Shown one piece after another: positions 13,670-22,007 of a stretch of 35,719 nt of DNA; the stretch's first letter is position 1; every line of letters begins with the position of its first letter. Source of the DNA: Pseudomonadota bacterium. Lineage in GTDB: Bacteria > Pseudomonadota > Gammaproteobacteria > Burkholderiales > Gallionellaceae. A program made the position numbers and the translations under genes. Under the pieces are notes generated by a model. That model worked only from the letters and a program-made list of their open reading frames with translations. It did no database searches and was not told the DNA's origin. Where the stretch lies: NCBI GenBank assembly GCA_021821945.1, contig JAJZTF010000020.1:1-35719 (forward strand), given 5' to 3'.

Positions 13670-15003
13670 GGCCTGGTGAAATACCCGGCCATCTCCCTCA
13701 GGTCCGCCTCCCCCACTATGCCTGCCGCCTGGCGCAACTGCAGGTAATACTGGATGTAGGAATATCTCGCCTGCGCAAGGTCGCGCCTGACCACATACAC
13801 CTGCTGCCTTGCGTTCAGCACGTCGAGGTTGGTGCGCAATCCGCCCTGGACGCTCTTCTGGGTCGCCTCGACAAGGAGCCTGGCCGAGTCCAGCGTCTTC
13901 TCCAGCGCCGCTATGCGCAGCGCGCTGCTCAGGGCCAGGCTGTAGTTCTTGTGCAGGTCGTTCAGCACCTGCCTCGTCTTCCCGTCCAGGTCCGAGAGCG
14001 CCTTCTCGTGGTTCGAGACAGCCTGCCTGGTCGACGCATTGACCGATCCGCCAGAATAGAGCGGGACGTTGAGCTGCACGCCCACCGTCGTCGACCTGAT
14101 CTTCTGACCCACCATGTAGATCACCTGGGACTCGTTGTCGTCCACGCTGGCCACGAAATCCAGCCTGGGCGCATGGCCCGCGCGGTTCCTGTTGATGTCC
14201 TGGCGCGCAGCCTCCACCGCCTTCTGCTGCGCGAGGATGTCCGGGTTGTGCGTCAGCGCGATCTCCTTCCACTCCTCGAAGGTCGCAGGCTGCATGGGCT
14301 TCACGCGGAAATCGTCCTTCAGCGCATCCAGCGAGTTCACCTCGCGGCCCACGATCGCCGCGAGCTCGTTGCGCGCCTGCACCTGGCTGTCCTCGGCCTC
14401 CAGAAGCTCCGCGTCGGCGAGCTGGGATCTCGCCTCCGTCTCCAGCATGTCCGTCTTCGTCCCCTCGCCCTTCTGGAACATGCGCTCGTTCATCTTCTGC
14501 TGCTCGACATAGGCCGCCTTCTGCGCCTGGACCAGCGCCAGCAGATCCTCTGCGTATTTCGCCTTCGCATAGGCGGTGACCAGGCGGGTGACCAGGTCCT
14601 GCTGCTTGGACGAGAACTGCGCGTCGCTGTATTCGGTCTGCGCGATGCCCTGGCGGTAGCGCGCGAGTCCGTCGAAGTTGACGATGGGCTGGCGCAGCAG
14701 TATCTCGGCGGTCATGCTGTTGTAGTTTTCCTGCATGGTGACGGGCAGGCCGAATGCGCCCGGGCCCGTGACCTGCGCCCTGTTCTGGCTGTTGGAATAG
14801 CTGGCCGAGAGGTTGGGAAGCAGGTTGGAAAGCCCGAGCACCTTGTATTCCTGTCCTGCCTGCCTGTCATAGACCGCGGAGCGGTAGGTCGGATCGTTCT
14901 GCAGCGCCGCATTGTAGGCCTCCATCAGGCCCATCGCGTGAACCGGAACCGCCTGCCACAGCAGCATCGCGGCCGCGCATGATCGCCAGCGTGCCATGTT
15001 CAT
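13666..15003 (-). CDS. TolC-family outer membrane protein of the type I secretion system
   Basis: 445 residues. A signal peptide (about 1-23, ...AVPVHA) is followed by two OEP repeats. GLMEAYNAALQNDPTYRSA and the later FEEWKEIALTHNPDILAQQK mark the starts of the two repeats; VPLYSGGSVNASTRQAVSNH and TNLDVLNARQQVYVVRRDLA are typical of TolC/PrtF proteins. It should form the trimeric outer-membrane channel of the secretion system. The ATG at 15003 overlaps the end of the hlyD-like gene by four bases, so it is translated in one operon with the ABC transporter and adaptor. It is the last gene of that operon. Confidence 0.9.
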   Translation of the reverse strand: MNMARWRSCAAAMLLWQAVPVHAMGLMEAYNAALQNDPTYRSAVYDRQAGQEYKVLGLSNLLPNLSASYSNSQNRAQVTGPGAFGLPVTMQENYNSMTAEILLRQPIVNFDGLARYRQGIAQTEYSDAQFSSKQQDLVTRLVTAYAKAKYAEDLLALVQAQKAAYVEQQKMNERMFQKGEGTKTDMLETEARSQLADAELLEAEDSQVQARNELAAIVGREVNSLDALKDDFRVKPMQPATFEEWKEIALTHNPDILAQQKAVEAARQDINRNRAGHAPRLDFVASVDDNESQVIYMVGQKIRSTTVGVQLNVPLYSGGSVNASTRQAVSNHEKALSDLDGKTRQVLNDLHKNYSLALSSALRIAALEKTLDSARLLVEATQKSVQGGLRTNLDVLNARQQVYVVRRDLAQARYSYIQYYLQLRQAAGIVGEADLREMAGYFTRP

Positions 15004-16187
15004 TCCTCCGTCAGCGAGACCTTCATCCGGTCAAGCAGCGGTCTCATCAGGTAGTTCATCATGGTGCGCTCGCCGGTCTTGACGAAGAGCTGCACGGGCA
15101 TGCCGGGGCGTATCTTCAGGTTCTTCAGGAGCTTCATTCCTTCCGGCGTGACATACGCGGTCATCCTGTAATAGGGCGTCCCGGTCTTCTCGTCGACCAT
15201 GCGGTCCGCGCTGACCATGTCCACCTCGCCCGGCACGTGAGGCGTCCTCTTGTCGTTGAACGCGGTGAAGATGAAGTCGACCTTGAGCCCGGGATGGACC
15301 TTGTCTATCAGGTTGACAGGGATCTTCGCCTCGACGATCAGCTTGTCGCCGCTGGGGATCACGTCCATCATCTTGAAGCCGGGCCCCACCACGCCACCGC
15401 TGGTGAAGACGCTCAGGCCCTCCACCGTTCCGTCGACAGGGGACTTCACGACCGCATTCGCAAGATCGTAGTCCAGCGCCTCGAGGCGCATCTTCAGCGC
15501 ATCCGCCTCCTTCTCGACCTCCGCGAGCTGGGTGCGCACCTCGCTCTCGTAACCCTGCTTTCGCTCTATGTAGGTCCGCTCCAGGTCGAGCAGCTTGTTG
15601 CGGGCGACGTAGCCGTCCTTCGCCAGGTCGCGCATGCCGTCGAGCTGCTCCGAAAGTATCGCGAGCTCCTCGTGTATCGCCTTCGTGCGCGATTCGAAGA
15701 GCTGGGTCTGCGTCTTGATGTCGTCGGCGACGCGGGGGTTGCCCTTCTGCCTGAGGAGCTCGGGCGGGAAGGTGATGCTGCTCTTGCCGTCGCGCTCCGC
15801 GACAAGGCGGGCCTCGGTCGCGAGGTCTGCGTTGTACTGCACGCGCGAGACTTCATCCTGTGCCTTGGCCTGCACGTCGTTCATCCTCACCAGCACCTGC
15901 CCCGCCTTGACCGTGTCGCCGTCCTTGACCAGGATCTCGCTGACCACGCCGCCCGTGGGGTGCTGTATCGCCTTGCGGTTGGTCGAGACGACCACCGTGC
16001 CGCTGACCGGAACGCCCTGATCCAGCGGCGCGATGGAGGCCCATAGCAGGAAGCCGCCCACCCCCAGGATCACGATCCACCAGCCAAGCCTCGCGTGGGA
16101 CCTCGCATCCGTGTTGACCCCGGTCGGGATGACCTCGTGATAGACCGCATCCTCCACGACCGCATTTTTCGCAAACAATTTCTTCAT
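15000..16187 (-). CDS. HlyD/PrtE-family type I secretion membrane fusion protein
   Basis: 395 residues with a single membrane anchor (about 34-52, LGWWIVILGVGGFLLWASIA), a lipoyl half (IQHPTGGVVSEILVKDGDTV), a long coiled coil (about 150-260), a second lipoyl half (VVKSPVDGTVEGLSVFTSGG) and a beta-barrel/C-terminal region (YYRMTAYVTPEGMKLLKNLK, RPGMPVQLFVKTGERT) that is diagnostic for the HlyD type used in protein export. It bridges the inner-membrane ABC protein and the TolC channel. It starts 12 bases after the ABC gene ends and overlaps the tolC-like gene by four bases. Confidence 0.92.
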   Translation of the reverse strand: MKKLFAKNAVVEDAVYHEVIPTGVNTDARSHARLGWWIVILGVGGFLLWASIAPLDQGVPVSGTVVVSTNRKAIQHPTGGVVSEILVKDGDTVKAGQVLVRMNDVQAKAQDEVSRVQYNADLATEARLVAERDGKSSITFPPELLRQKGNPRVADDIKTQTQLFESRTKAIHEELAILSEQLDGMRDLAKDGYVARNKLLDLERTYIERKQGYESEVRTQLAEVEKEADALKMRLEALDYDLANAVVKSPVDGTVEGLSVFTSGGVVGPGFKMMDVIPSGDKLIVEAKIPVNLIDKVHPGLKVDFIFTAFNDKRTPHVPGEVDMVSADRMVDEKTGTPYYRMTAYVTPEGMKLLKNLKIRPGMPVQLFVKTGERTMMNYLMRPLLDRMKVSLTEE

Positions 16188-16199
16188 CTTGCCTTCCTG

Positions 16200-17930
16200 T
16201 CACTGATGCAGCGCATCGGTCTTCTGCTGCGCCAGCTTGCCCAGGCGCGCGAGCTCGCCCAGCACCTGATCCCTGGGCCCGAACATCTGCGCAATGCCGT
16301 CCTTCAGCATCAGCAGCTTGTTGGTGGTGGCGAGCGCGCTGGTGCGGTGCGTGATCAGCACGATGGTCCTGCCCTTGGCGCGCATCTCGTTGATCGCCGC
16401 GACCAGGGCCAGCTCGCCCTGGTCATCGAGGTTGGAGTTGGGCTCGTCAAGCACGATCAGCGCGGGATCCCCATACAACGCGCGCGCCAGCGCGATGCGC
16501 TGCCGCTGTCCGCCGGAAAGGCCGGCACCCCCGTCGCCCAGCAGCGTGTCATACCCCTGCGGAAAGTGCAGTATCATGTCGTGCACGCCGGCGAGCTTGG
16601 CCGCCGCGATGACCTTCTCCGAGTCTATCAGGCCGAAACGCGCGATGTTCTCGCTGACCGAGCCTGCGAAGAGCTCGATGTCCTGGGGAAGATAACCCAG
16701 GCTGGGACCCAGCTCGTCCTTGTTCCACTGGTAGATGTCCGCGCCATCCAGCCTCACCTTGCCCATCGCGGAGGGCCAGACCCCTACCAGCAAGCGGGCG
16801 AGCGTGGACTTGCCGGAACCGCTCGGCCCTATCACGCCCAGCACGTCCCCGGGCTCTATCGAGAAGCTCAGCCCCTTGAGCACGGCCGTCTGCGAACCCG
16901 GAGGCGCAGCAGTCACCCCCTCCACCGTCAGCCTGCCCAGAGGCTTCTCCAGCGCCATCCCTGCTTCGCGCGGCGCGTTCTGGGAAAGCAGGGATTCCAG
17001 CCTGTCATAGGCGCTGCGCGTGCCGCTCCAGCTCTTCCAGATTCCTATCACCTGTTCGACCGGGCTCAATGCGCGGCCCATCAGGATGGAGCCCACGATC
17101 ATCATGCCCGGCGTGATCTCGTTGTTCAGCACCAGCAGTGCACCGTAACCCAGGATCAGCGATTGCAGCGAGATGCGCACGAACTTGGTGAGCGCGCCGA
17201 CTATGCCCGCCTTTTCGCTCGCCTCGGCCTGCAGCTGCAGGAAGCGGCTGTGCAGCGTGAACCAGCGCGACATCAGGTTGGGCAGCATGCCCATCGCCTC
17301 TATCACCTCCGCATTGCGCAGGTTGTTGGTCGCAAGGTTGCCGGAGATGATGGACATCGCTGTCGCATCCTGGAGCGGCTTCTTCGACACCCTCTCGTTG
17401 GCGTAGGCCAGCACGATCAGGATCACGGTGCCTATCAGCGAGAACACGCCGAGCGACGTGTTGAACATGAAGATCACGGCCAGATAGATGGGAAACCAGG
17501 GCACGTCGAAGAAGGCGAAGATGCCGCTTCCGGTCAGGAACTGGCGTATCACCGTCAGATCCTGCAGCGACTGGCCTGCGTTGCCGCCCGCCTTCTTCAG
17601 GTTCTGCTCGAAAGCCGCCGTATAGACGCGCTTGTTGAGCCTCATGTCCAGTCTTGCACCCACCCTGACAAGCACGAAGCTGCGCACCAGTTCCAGCACG
17701 CTCATGCACAGGTAGGCCACCAGCATCATCAGGGTCAGCATCGCGAGCGTCGTCTCGTTGCTGCTCCCCAGCACGCGGTCGTAGACCTGCAGCATGTAGA
17801 GCGAGGGAACCAGCATCAGCAGGTTGATGACCGCGCTGAAGGCGCCGACGGACCAGAAGGCGCCCTTGAACTCGCGCAGCGCCGTCAGTATCTCGTTTTT
17901 CGGGACATTCTTGATCTTGGATATTATCAT
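16200..17930 (-). CDS. Type I secretion ABC transporter (PrtD/AprD type)
   Basis: 576 residues from ATG 17930, chosen because PrtD-type proteins start with a short tail before LKxAFxxVGxFSxxINLLML; upstream in-frame ATGs at 17969 and 17999 would add unusual basic sequence and run into the CRP box. Six membrane helices lie in about residues 25-300 and the ATPase in 330-576: Walker A GPSGSGKST (368-376), signature LSGGQRQR (471-478), Walker B LIVLDEP (491-497) and H-loop ITHRTSA. There is no N-terminal C39 peptidase domain, so it should export unprocessed substrates with C-terminal signals. The nearest candidates are the protease-like protein at 18061 and the RTX protein at 20003. It is the first gene of the abc-hlyD-tolC operon, directly downstream of a perfect CRP-type palindrome. 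Confidence 0.93.
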   Translation of the reverse strand: MIISKIKNVPKNEILTALREFKGAFWSVGAFSAVINLLMLVPSLYMLQVYDRVLGSSNETTLAMLTLMMLVAYLCMSVLELVRSFVLVRVGARLDMRLNKRVYTAAFEQNLKKAGGNAGQSLQDLTVIRQFLTGSGIFAFFDVPWFPIYLAVIFMFNTSLGVFSLIGTVILIVLAYANERVSKKPLQDATAMSIISGNLATNNLRNAEVIEAMGMLPNLMSRWFTLHSRFLQLQAEASEKAGIVGALTKFVRISLQSLILGYGALLVLNNEITPGMMIVGSILMGRALSPVEQVIGIWKSWSGTRSAYDRLESLLSQNAPREAGMALEKPLGRLTVEGVTAAPPGSQTAVLKGLSFSIEPGDVLGVIGPSGSGKSTLARLLVGVWPSAMGKVRLDGADIYQWNKDELGPSLGYLPQDIELFAGSVSENIARFGLIDSEKVIAAAKLAGVHDMILHFPQGYDTLLGDGGAGLSGGQRQRIALARALYGDPALIVLDEPNSNLDDQGELALVAAINEMRAKGRTIVLITHRTSALATTNKLLMLKDGIAQMFGPRDQVLGELARLGKLAQQKTDALHQ

Positions 17931-17985
17931 CTGGAAACGGTGCACGCGCTTGCAGCGGTACGCGCGCATCAATATTGGTTTTCGG

Positions 17986-18009
17986 AAAATGTGATTCATA
18001 TCACATTTT
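17986..18009 (-). promoter_or_regulatory. Perfect CRP-type binding site upstream of the type I secretion operon
   Basis: The plus strand reads AAAATGTGA, a six-base spacer (TTCATA), then TCACATTTT: nine-base arms that are exact reverse complements around the spacer. This contains the E. coli CRP consensus TGTGA-N6-TCACA and its flanking A/T bases. The centre lies about 67 bases upstream of the secretion ATPase start codon, and the site is in the gap between that gene and the protease-like gene. An FNR site (TTGAT-N4-ATCAA) is not matched in its outer positions. The CRP-like protein at 11653 is the likely local binder. Confidence 0.82.
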
Positions 18010-18060
18010 TTGATCATACATCAGCATCGCGCGAACCGCAAAGGATTTTTTGCAAACCGC

Positions 18061-19722
18061 TCAGACGTATTCCAGTCCGTGGGCAGCGAGCCCAGCCAGG
18101 CCGATGTGGTTCTGGTTGGTCTGGGTCTCAGCAGCCAGCGCCAGCAGCGTGGCCTGGGTATAGGTGCCGTTGTTCAGAAGCCCCGTGTAATAGGAGAGGT
18201 CGAAGGGGTCTACCGGCGTGCCGACCACGTTGAGCCAGACGTTCTGGACGAACGAGGCGTTGTCCGGGGCGCTGACCAGCCCCGTGCTGATCGCGAGCTG
18301 CGCCACCTGGACCATGCTCTGCCCCGAATCGAACAGCCTGATGCCTATGCCTGCATAGGATGCGTTCGAAATCGCCGCCTTTCCGAAGGCGGCCCCGAGG
18401 ATTTCAGCGGTCTCGCCCGCAGACTGGTTCGCACCCAGGTCGAACGCGACGCCGACATCCTGAAACTGCAGCCGGTAGACGTTGAACAGCGTGTCCGTGC
18501 CGTCCCCTACCGCATAGTGGTCCTGAACCTGCAGCGTGTTGGCTGATGGCGCGACGATGGAATATTCGGGAAGACTGTTGTTGTAAAAGACCGTGTCGTC
18601 TGCTGCCCAACCGTAGATGGTGTCGTTGGCGGCAGTCGTCCATAGCTGGGTTACGCCTGGCGTGAACTGCATCACATTGTCGGTGGCGCTGTTCACCGTG
18701 ACGGAAAGCGATGCGTTTGCAAGGGTGACGACCGCCTGGGCGGCGGCGGAACCCGCGGCTATTCCGAGGTCTATCACTGCCGTGCCGTCCGCACCCACCG
18801 TGACCGTCCCGCTGGTAGCGTTCGCATCCAGCATGCTTGCGGGCACGCCGCTGATCGAATAGCCTACCCTGGTTCCTGCAGCCACATTGACCGAGGAAAG
18901 CTCGATATAGTCGTGCGCGCCGGAATTGACGGAAGAAGATCCGGTGAGGATGTAGGTCGGCGCGATCTTGTAGCCCAGGCTCTCCATCACCAGCCAGTCG
19001 GTTGCGGACATCGGCCCCGCTATCCCCTGCCCCCCCGAACCGAAGCTGTCCGTCAGCGTGGAAGACCAGTCAGCAGGATCGCCGTTGGCACTCATGTCGA
19101 AGCTGTTCAGGCTGGTGTTCCCGCCGTCGATGGAGAAATAGGCGGGAGCGACGGATCCGAGCTGCAACACGCCGGGTGATGCATAGGTATAGAGGTTGAG
19201 GGAGGTATAGTCTCCGGGCGCCGGATTGTTGATCCTGCCCAGAACATGGGTGAACTCGTGCAGGGCCGTGCTCACCAGGTCGTACTGGCTGGCATTCATG
19301 CCCGCGCCGGCGGTGTAATTCCAGCTGACCGAGTTCGAGAAACCCACGCTGCCGTCATAGGTCGCGGCATTTGCATTCGGTATGCCAAGCGCCTTGGCCT
19401 GCGCCGCTCCGGCCAGCCAGAATCCCTGCCCCTGGGTCGGGTCCGTCGCCGGGAGATAGGAGGCGATTCCGTTCTGGGAGTGCGCTGCGAGCGCGTTCTG
19501 GAGCTGCGCATAGGTGCAGTTGGCATAGCTGTCCGGGCTTCCCAGGCCCAGGACGCCGGCCTGAATCGCCGACCCCGCATCCTCGCCGTAACCCACCTGT
19601 ATGCTGACGGTGATGGGATCCAGTATCTGACTGTCCAGCATGTTCGCCGCCGTCTGAAGAGCCGTCTTGAAACCCGCAGGAGCCGCACCCACGCTGGGAT
19701 CCCAGCTCAAGGCGATCTGCAT
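18061..19722 (-). CDS. Secreted metalloprotease-like protein with DUF4214-type C-terminus
   Basis: 553 residues from ATG 19722, preceded by AGGGGAA. There is no N-terminal signal peptide. Residues 1-255 resemble the NF038122-type metalloprotease family: HEFTH at 155-159 in the context STALHEFTHVLGRINN, a FDMSANGDPADWS block and a Met-turn-like SATDWLVMESLGYK (M246). The canonical third metzincin histidine (HExxHxxGxxH) is N165. A beta-rich middle region follows (about 260-430). The C-terminal ~120 residues (LGAAFGKAAISNASYAGIGI, FVQNVWLNVVGTPVDPFDLS, YYTGLLNNGTY) look like DUF4214, common at the ends of type I secreted proteins. It sits just upstream of the secretion operon in the same direction, so it is the first candidate cargo. 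Protease activity is inferred. Confidence 0.8.
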   Translation of the reverse strand: MQIALSWDPSVGAAPAGFKTALQTAANMLDSQILDPITVSIQVGYGEDAGSAIQAGVLGLGSPDSYANCTYAQLQNALAAHSQNGIASYLPATDPTQGQGFWLAGAAQAKALGIPNANAATYDGSVGFSNSVSWNYTAGAGMNASQYDLVSTALHEFTHVLGRINNPAPGDYTSLNLYTYASPGVLQLGSVAPAYFSIDGGNTSLNSFDMSANGDPADWSSTLTDSFGSGGQGIAGPMSATDWLVMESLGYKIAPTYILTGSSSVNSGAHDYIELSSVNVAAGTRVGYSISGVPASMLDANATSGTVTVGADGTAVIDLGIAAGSAAAQAVVTLANASLSVTVNSATDNVMQFTPGVTQLWTTAANDTIYGWAADDTVFYNNSLPEYSIVAPSANTLQVQDHYAVGDGTDTLFNVYRLQFQDVGVAFDLGANQSAGETAEILGAAFGKAAISNASYAGIGIRLFDSGQSMVQVAQLAISTGLVSAPDNASFVQNVWLNVVGTPVDPFDLSYYTGLLNNGTYTQATLLALAAETQTNQNHIGLAGLAAHGLEYV

Positions 19723-19906
19723 GCTTCCCCTTTCATGTAAATGGTTTCGGAAGATGTTAGCACATGCAGAGGCGCCCTGATGTGCGCCACCCGGCACCGA
19801 ATCACATCCCATCCACCGTTCATCCCGGAATACCTGCCGCTCGTCGGCTGCACATCCGCCGAAAATCGGTTAAACTTTGCGCGCTCGTCCGCATGTCGGC
19901 GTATCA

Positions 19907-19936
19907 TTGAAGAATCAGAACAGCGCCTGTTAGGAT
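19907..19936 (+). promoter_or_regulatory. Possible promoter of the RTX gene
   Basis: TTGAAG (19907-19912) and TAGGAT (19931-19936) are 18 bases apart, each matching four of six consensus positions. Downstream a hairpin can form in the leader (CCTGT/ACAGG outer arms, CCCG/CGGG inner arms, 19941-19972) before the AGGAGA ribosome binding site. The function of the hairpin is unknown. Confidence 0.35.
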
Positions 19937-20002
19937 GAAACCTGTCGACCCGGCCCGACTCTTCGGGACAGGGGCGATCAACGATATCAGGAGAGATCAT
20001 TC

Positions 20003-20977
20003 ATGGAAAACAGCGACAACATCAATACAGAAGACAGCGTTACCGGCACGACCTCCACGACCGGAACGACTTCCGGAACCGCAGCGCCCTTGCTGACCGA
20101 GACGCCAGACGTCCAGGACACGATGATGAGCGACGGCTACGAATATCACCTGGCTACCGGCGCCCTCTATTCCGGTACAGGTTCAACTTCCGGAACGACC
20201 ACAGGTACATCGACCGCAGGCACGGCCGGCACCACGGTGGACAACTCGATAGATCCGACCGGCGGAGCAGGAACCACCTCCACCGGAACAACCGGCGGAA
20301 CGACGACGAGCGGCGGGACATCCACCACGACCGGATCCACTACCGGCGCGACGAATACCGGGTCTACGGGAACGGCTGTCACGCAGCTGCAGGGCAGCGA
20401 CGCACACCACAACTTCCTCGAGGGCGGCTCGGATGATGCCGTCATCCACGCAGGCTCGGCGGGCGACATCTTGGTCGGCGGCACCGGCACGAGCAACACG
20501 CTGGTAGGCGGCTCAGGCGACGACACCATGATAGGCGGCTCCTCGGCCAACACGACGAACACGCTCAACGGCGGGAACGGCACGAACCTGCTGGTCGCCG
20601 CGGGCACGCTGACCCAGGAGACTTCCGACTTCCTGCACGCCCATGAAAACGTGGTAAATGCGCTTGACACGGACCCCATGCTGGCTGCGGTCGCTGCACT
20701 TGCAAACGGCAACACCGCTGCTGCCGGCGTGAGCAACAAGTTCCAGGTGCAATCGGGCAGTTTCCACGACGACATCTACAATTTCCACGCGAGCTCCGAC
20801 GTCGTGCAGATACAGTCCAACATCAACGGTTCGGGAATCACGGACATGTCAACGCTGCTGAGCCACGTCTCGGTATCCGGCAACAACGTCAGCATGGATC
20901 TTGGCAACGGTAGCACGGTCACCCTGGTGGGCGTGGACGTCCAGCATCTAACCGCCGCGAATGTCGCCTTCGTCTAG
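20003..20977 (+). CDS. Thr/Gly/Ser-rich RTX-type secreted protein
   Basis: 324 residues, no signal peptide, no cysteine. Residues about 13-27 and 57-126 are almost entirely Thr, Gly, Ser and Ala in irregular TGTT/GGTT/TSGT units, mucin-like and with almost no charge. RTX calcium-binding repeats follow (about 139-180): GGSDDAVIHAG, GGTGTSNTLVGG and a fully matching GGSGDDTMI. The C-terminal ~80 residues (FHASSDVVQIQSNINGSGIT, ending VTLVGVDVQHLTAANVAFV) are typical of the end of type I secreted RTX proteins, where the export signal lies. It is thus likely exported by the ABC system at 13666-17930 and folded by calcium outside. AGGAGA lies 8 bases before the ATG; a strong terminator follows. 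It may be a small adhesin or a surface-layer or matrix protein. No enzymatic domain is seen. Confidence 0.82.
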   Translation: MENSDNINTEDSVTGTTSTTGTTSGTAAPLLTETPDVQDTMMSDGYEYHLATGALYSGTGSTSGTTTGTSTAGTAGTTVDNSIDPTGGAGTTSTGTTGGTTTSGGTSTTTGSTTGATNTGSTGTAVTQLQGSDAHHNFLEGGSDDAVIHAGSAGDILVGGTGTSNTLVGGSGDDTMIGGSSANTTNTLNGGNGTNLLVAAGTLTQETSDFLHAHENVVNALDTDPMLAAVAALANGNTAAAGVSNKFQVQSGSFHDDIYNFHASSDVVQIQSNINGSGITDMSTLLSHVSVSGNNVSMDLGNGSTVTLVGVDVQHLTAANVAFV

Positions 20978-20999
20978 CGCGAGCCAGACATACTAGCCA

Positions 21000-21030
21000 A
21001 GCCCGGATGCATGCATCCGGGCTTTTCCTT
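21000..21030 (+). terminator. Rho-independent terminator after the RTX gene
   Basis: A perfect 24-base palindrome with arms AGCCCGGATGCA / TGCATCCGGGCT (21000-21023) runs into TTTTCCTTT. Hairpin plus T-run, 22 bases after the stop codon, is a classical terminator. It separates the RTX gene from the glycosyltransferase operon, although read-through is possible because the next ATG is only 19 bases past the hairpin. Confidence 0.85.
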
Positions 21031-21041
21031 TCCTTGAGCAC

Positions 21042-22007
21042 ATGCACCGAATCGCGCTGATCATCGTCAACTGGAATTCCTGGGACATGTTGTCCAGATG
21101 CCTCGAGGCCCTCGACGCCCAGACTTTCCGCGCATTCAGCGTGATCGTGGTGGACAACGCGAGCGACGATGCCCCTCCCCTTGAACTCGTGTCGCGCCAC
21201 CCGGACGTGAGGCTGGTGAAGAATGCGTCCAACCTGGGATTTGCTGCCGCCAATAATCGGGGCCTGGACCTGATCGGAGACAAAGAGTGGATAGCCACAC
21301 TCAATCCGGATGCTTTTCCCAGCCCTGACTGGCTGGAGAGACTGATGGAGGCCGTGCGCGCGAACCCGGGCTATGCGATGTATGCGAGCCGCCAGATGAT
21401 GGATAGCGATCACGGGCTGCTGGACGGCGATGGCGACGCATATCACCTGAGCGGCATGGTCTGGAGGGAAGGGCACGGCCTGCCGGCATCCGGCATGAAG
21501 CAGCGCGAGGTTTTCTCGCCCTGCGCGGCGGCGGCGCTTTATCGCAGGGATGCGCTTTTGGATGCGGGAGGCTTCGACGAGGACTTCTTCTGCTATGTCG
21601 AGGACGTGGACCTGGGTTTCCGCATGCGCCTTGCAGGCCACCGCTGCCTGCTGGTGCCGAGCGCAGTGGTGTACCATATCGGTTCGGCGACGACGGGCGG
21701 GCAGCGCAGCGATTTTTCCGTCTACCACGGCCATCGCAACATGGTGTGGTGCTTCGTGAAGAACATGCCCGGCCTGCTGTTCTGGGCATTGCTGCCGCTG
21801 CACTTCGCTGCGAACGCTGCGGCGGTGATCGTCTATGCGCTGCGCGGCCAGGGCAGGATCATACTCAAGGCGAAGTTCGATGCGCTTTCCGGACTGCCCG
21901 CCATGTGGAAGAAACGCCGCGCAATACAGAAAATCCGCAGGGTCGGCATTGCCCCAATATGGCATATGCTTAACAAAGACATGCTCCCCGGAAGCAGGAA
22001 GACATGA
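21042..22007 (+). CDS. GT2-family glycosyltransferase (WbbL/rhamnosyltransferase-like)
   Basis: 321 residues. GT-A fold signals: ALIIVNWNSWDMLSRCLEAL, VIVVDNASDD (nucleotide binding), LNPDAFPSPDWL (the DxD-equivalent NPDA), and a catalytic ED pair in FFCYVEDVDLGFRMR. The C-terminal part contains a hydrophobic stretch (about 243-270, NMPGLLFWALLPLHFAANAA) that may anchor it to the membrane. It overlaps the next glycosyltransferase by four bases (ATGA). A donor sugar cannot be named with certainty; this subgroup often transfers rhamnose or a similar deoxyhexose. Confidence 0.85.
   Translation: MHRIALIIVNWNSWDMLSRCLEALDAQTFRAFSVIVVDNASDDAPPLELVSRHPDVRLVKNASNLGFAAANNRGLDLIGDKEWIATLNPDAFPSPDWLERLMEAVRANPGYAMYASRQMMDSDHGLLDGDGDAYHLSGMVWREGHGLPASGMKQREVFSPCAAAALYRRDALLDAGGFDEDFFCYVEDVDLGFRMRLAGHRCLLVPSAVVYHIGSATTGGQRSDFSVYHGHRNMVWCFVKNMPGLLFWALLPLHFAANAAAVIVYALRGQGRIILKAKFDALSGLPAMWKKRRAIQKIRRVGIAPIWHMLNKDMLPGSRKT

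Noticed and set aside
17986..18009. Reading the palindrome as an FNR site
   Set aside because: The half-sites are TGTGA/TCACA rather than TTGAT/ATCAA, and the nearby regulator lacks the N-terminal cysteines of FNR.
16095..18233. 712-codon open frame on the plus strand across the secretion ABC gene
   Set aside because: It is antisense to a gene with complete ABC transporter motifs, its translation is rich in His, Arg and Gln with no domain, and such long shadow frames are expected in GC-rich DNA.
19941..19972. Cyclic di-GMP riboswitch in the RTX leader
   Set aside because: The leader hairpin lacks the conserved CACGCACAGGGCAAACC-type core of GEMM aptamers, so it was kept only as an unassigned hairpin.
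20160..20400. CRISPR-like or tandem DNA repeat in the Thr/Gly-rich region
   Set aside because: The short GGAAC/ACCAC repeats come from codons for Thr, Gly and Ser and have irregular spacing; no direct repeats with unique spacers are present.
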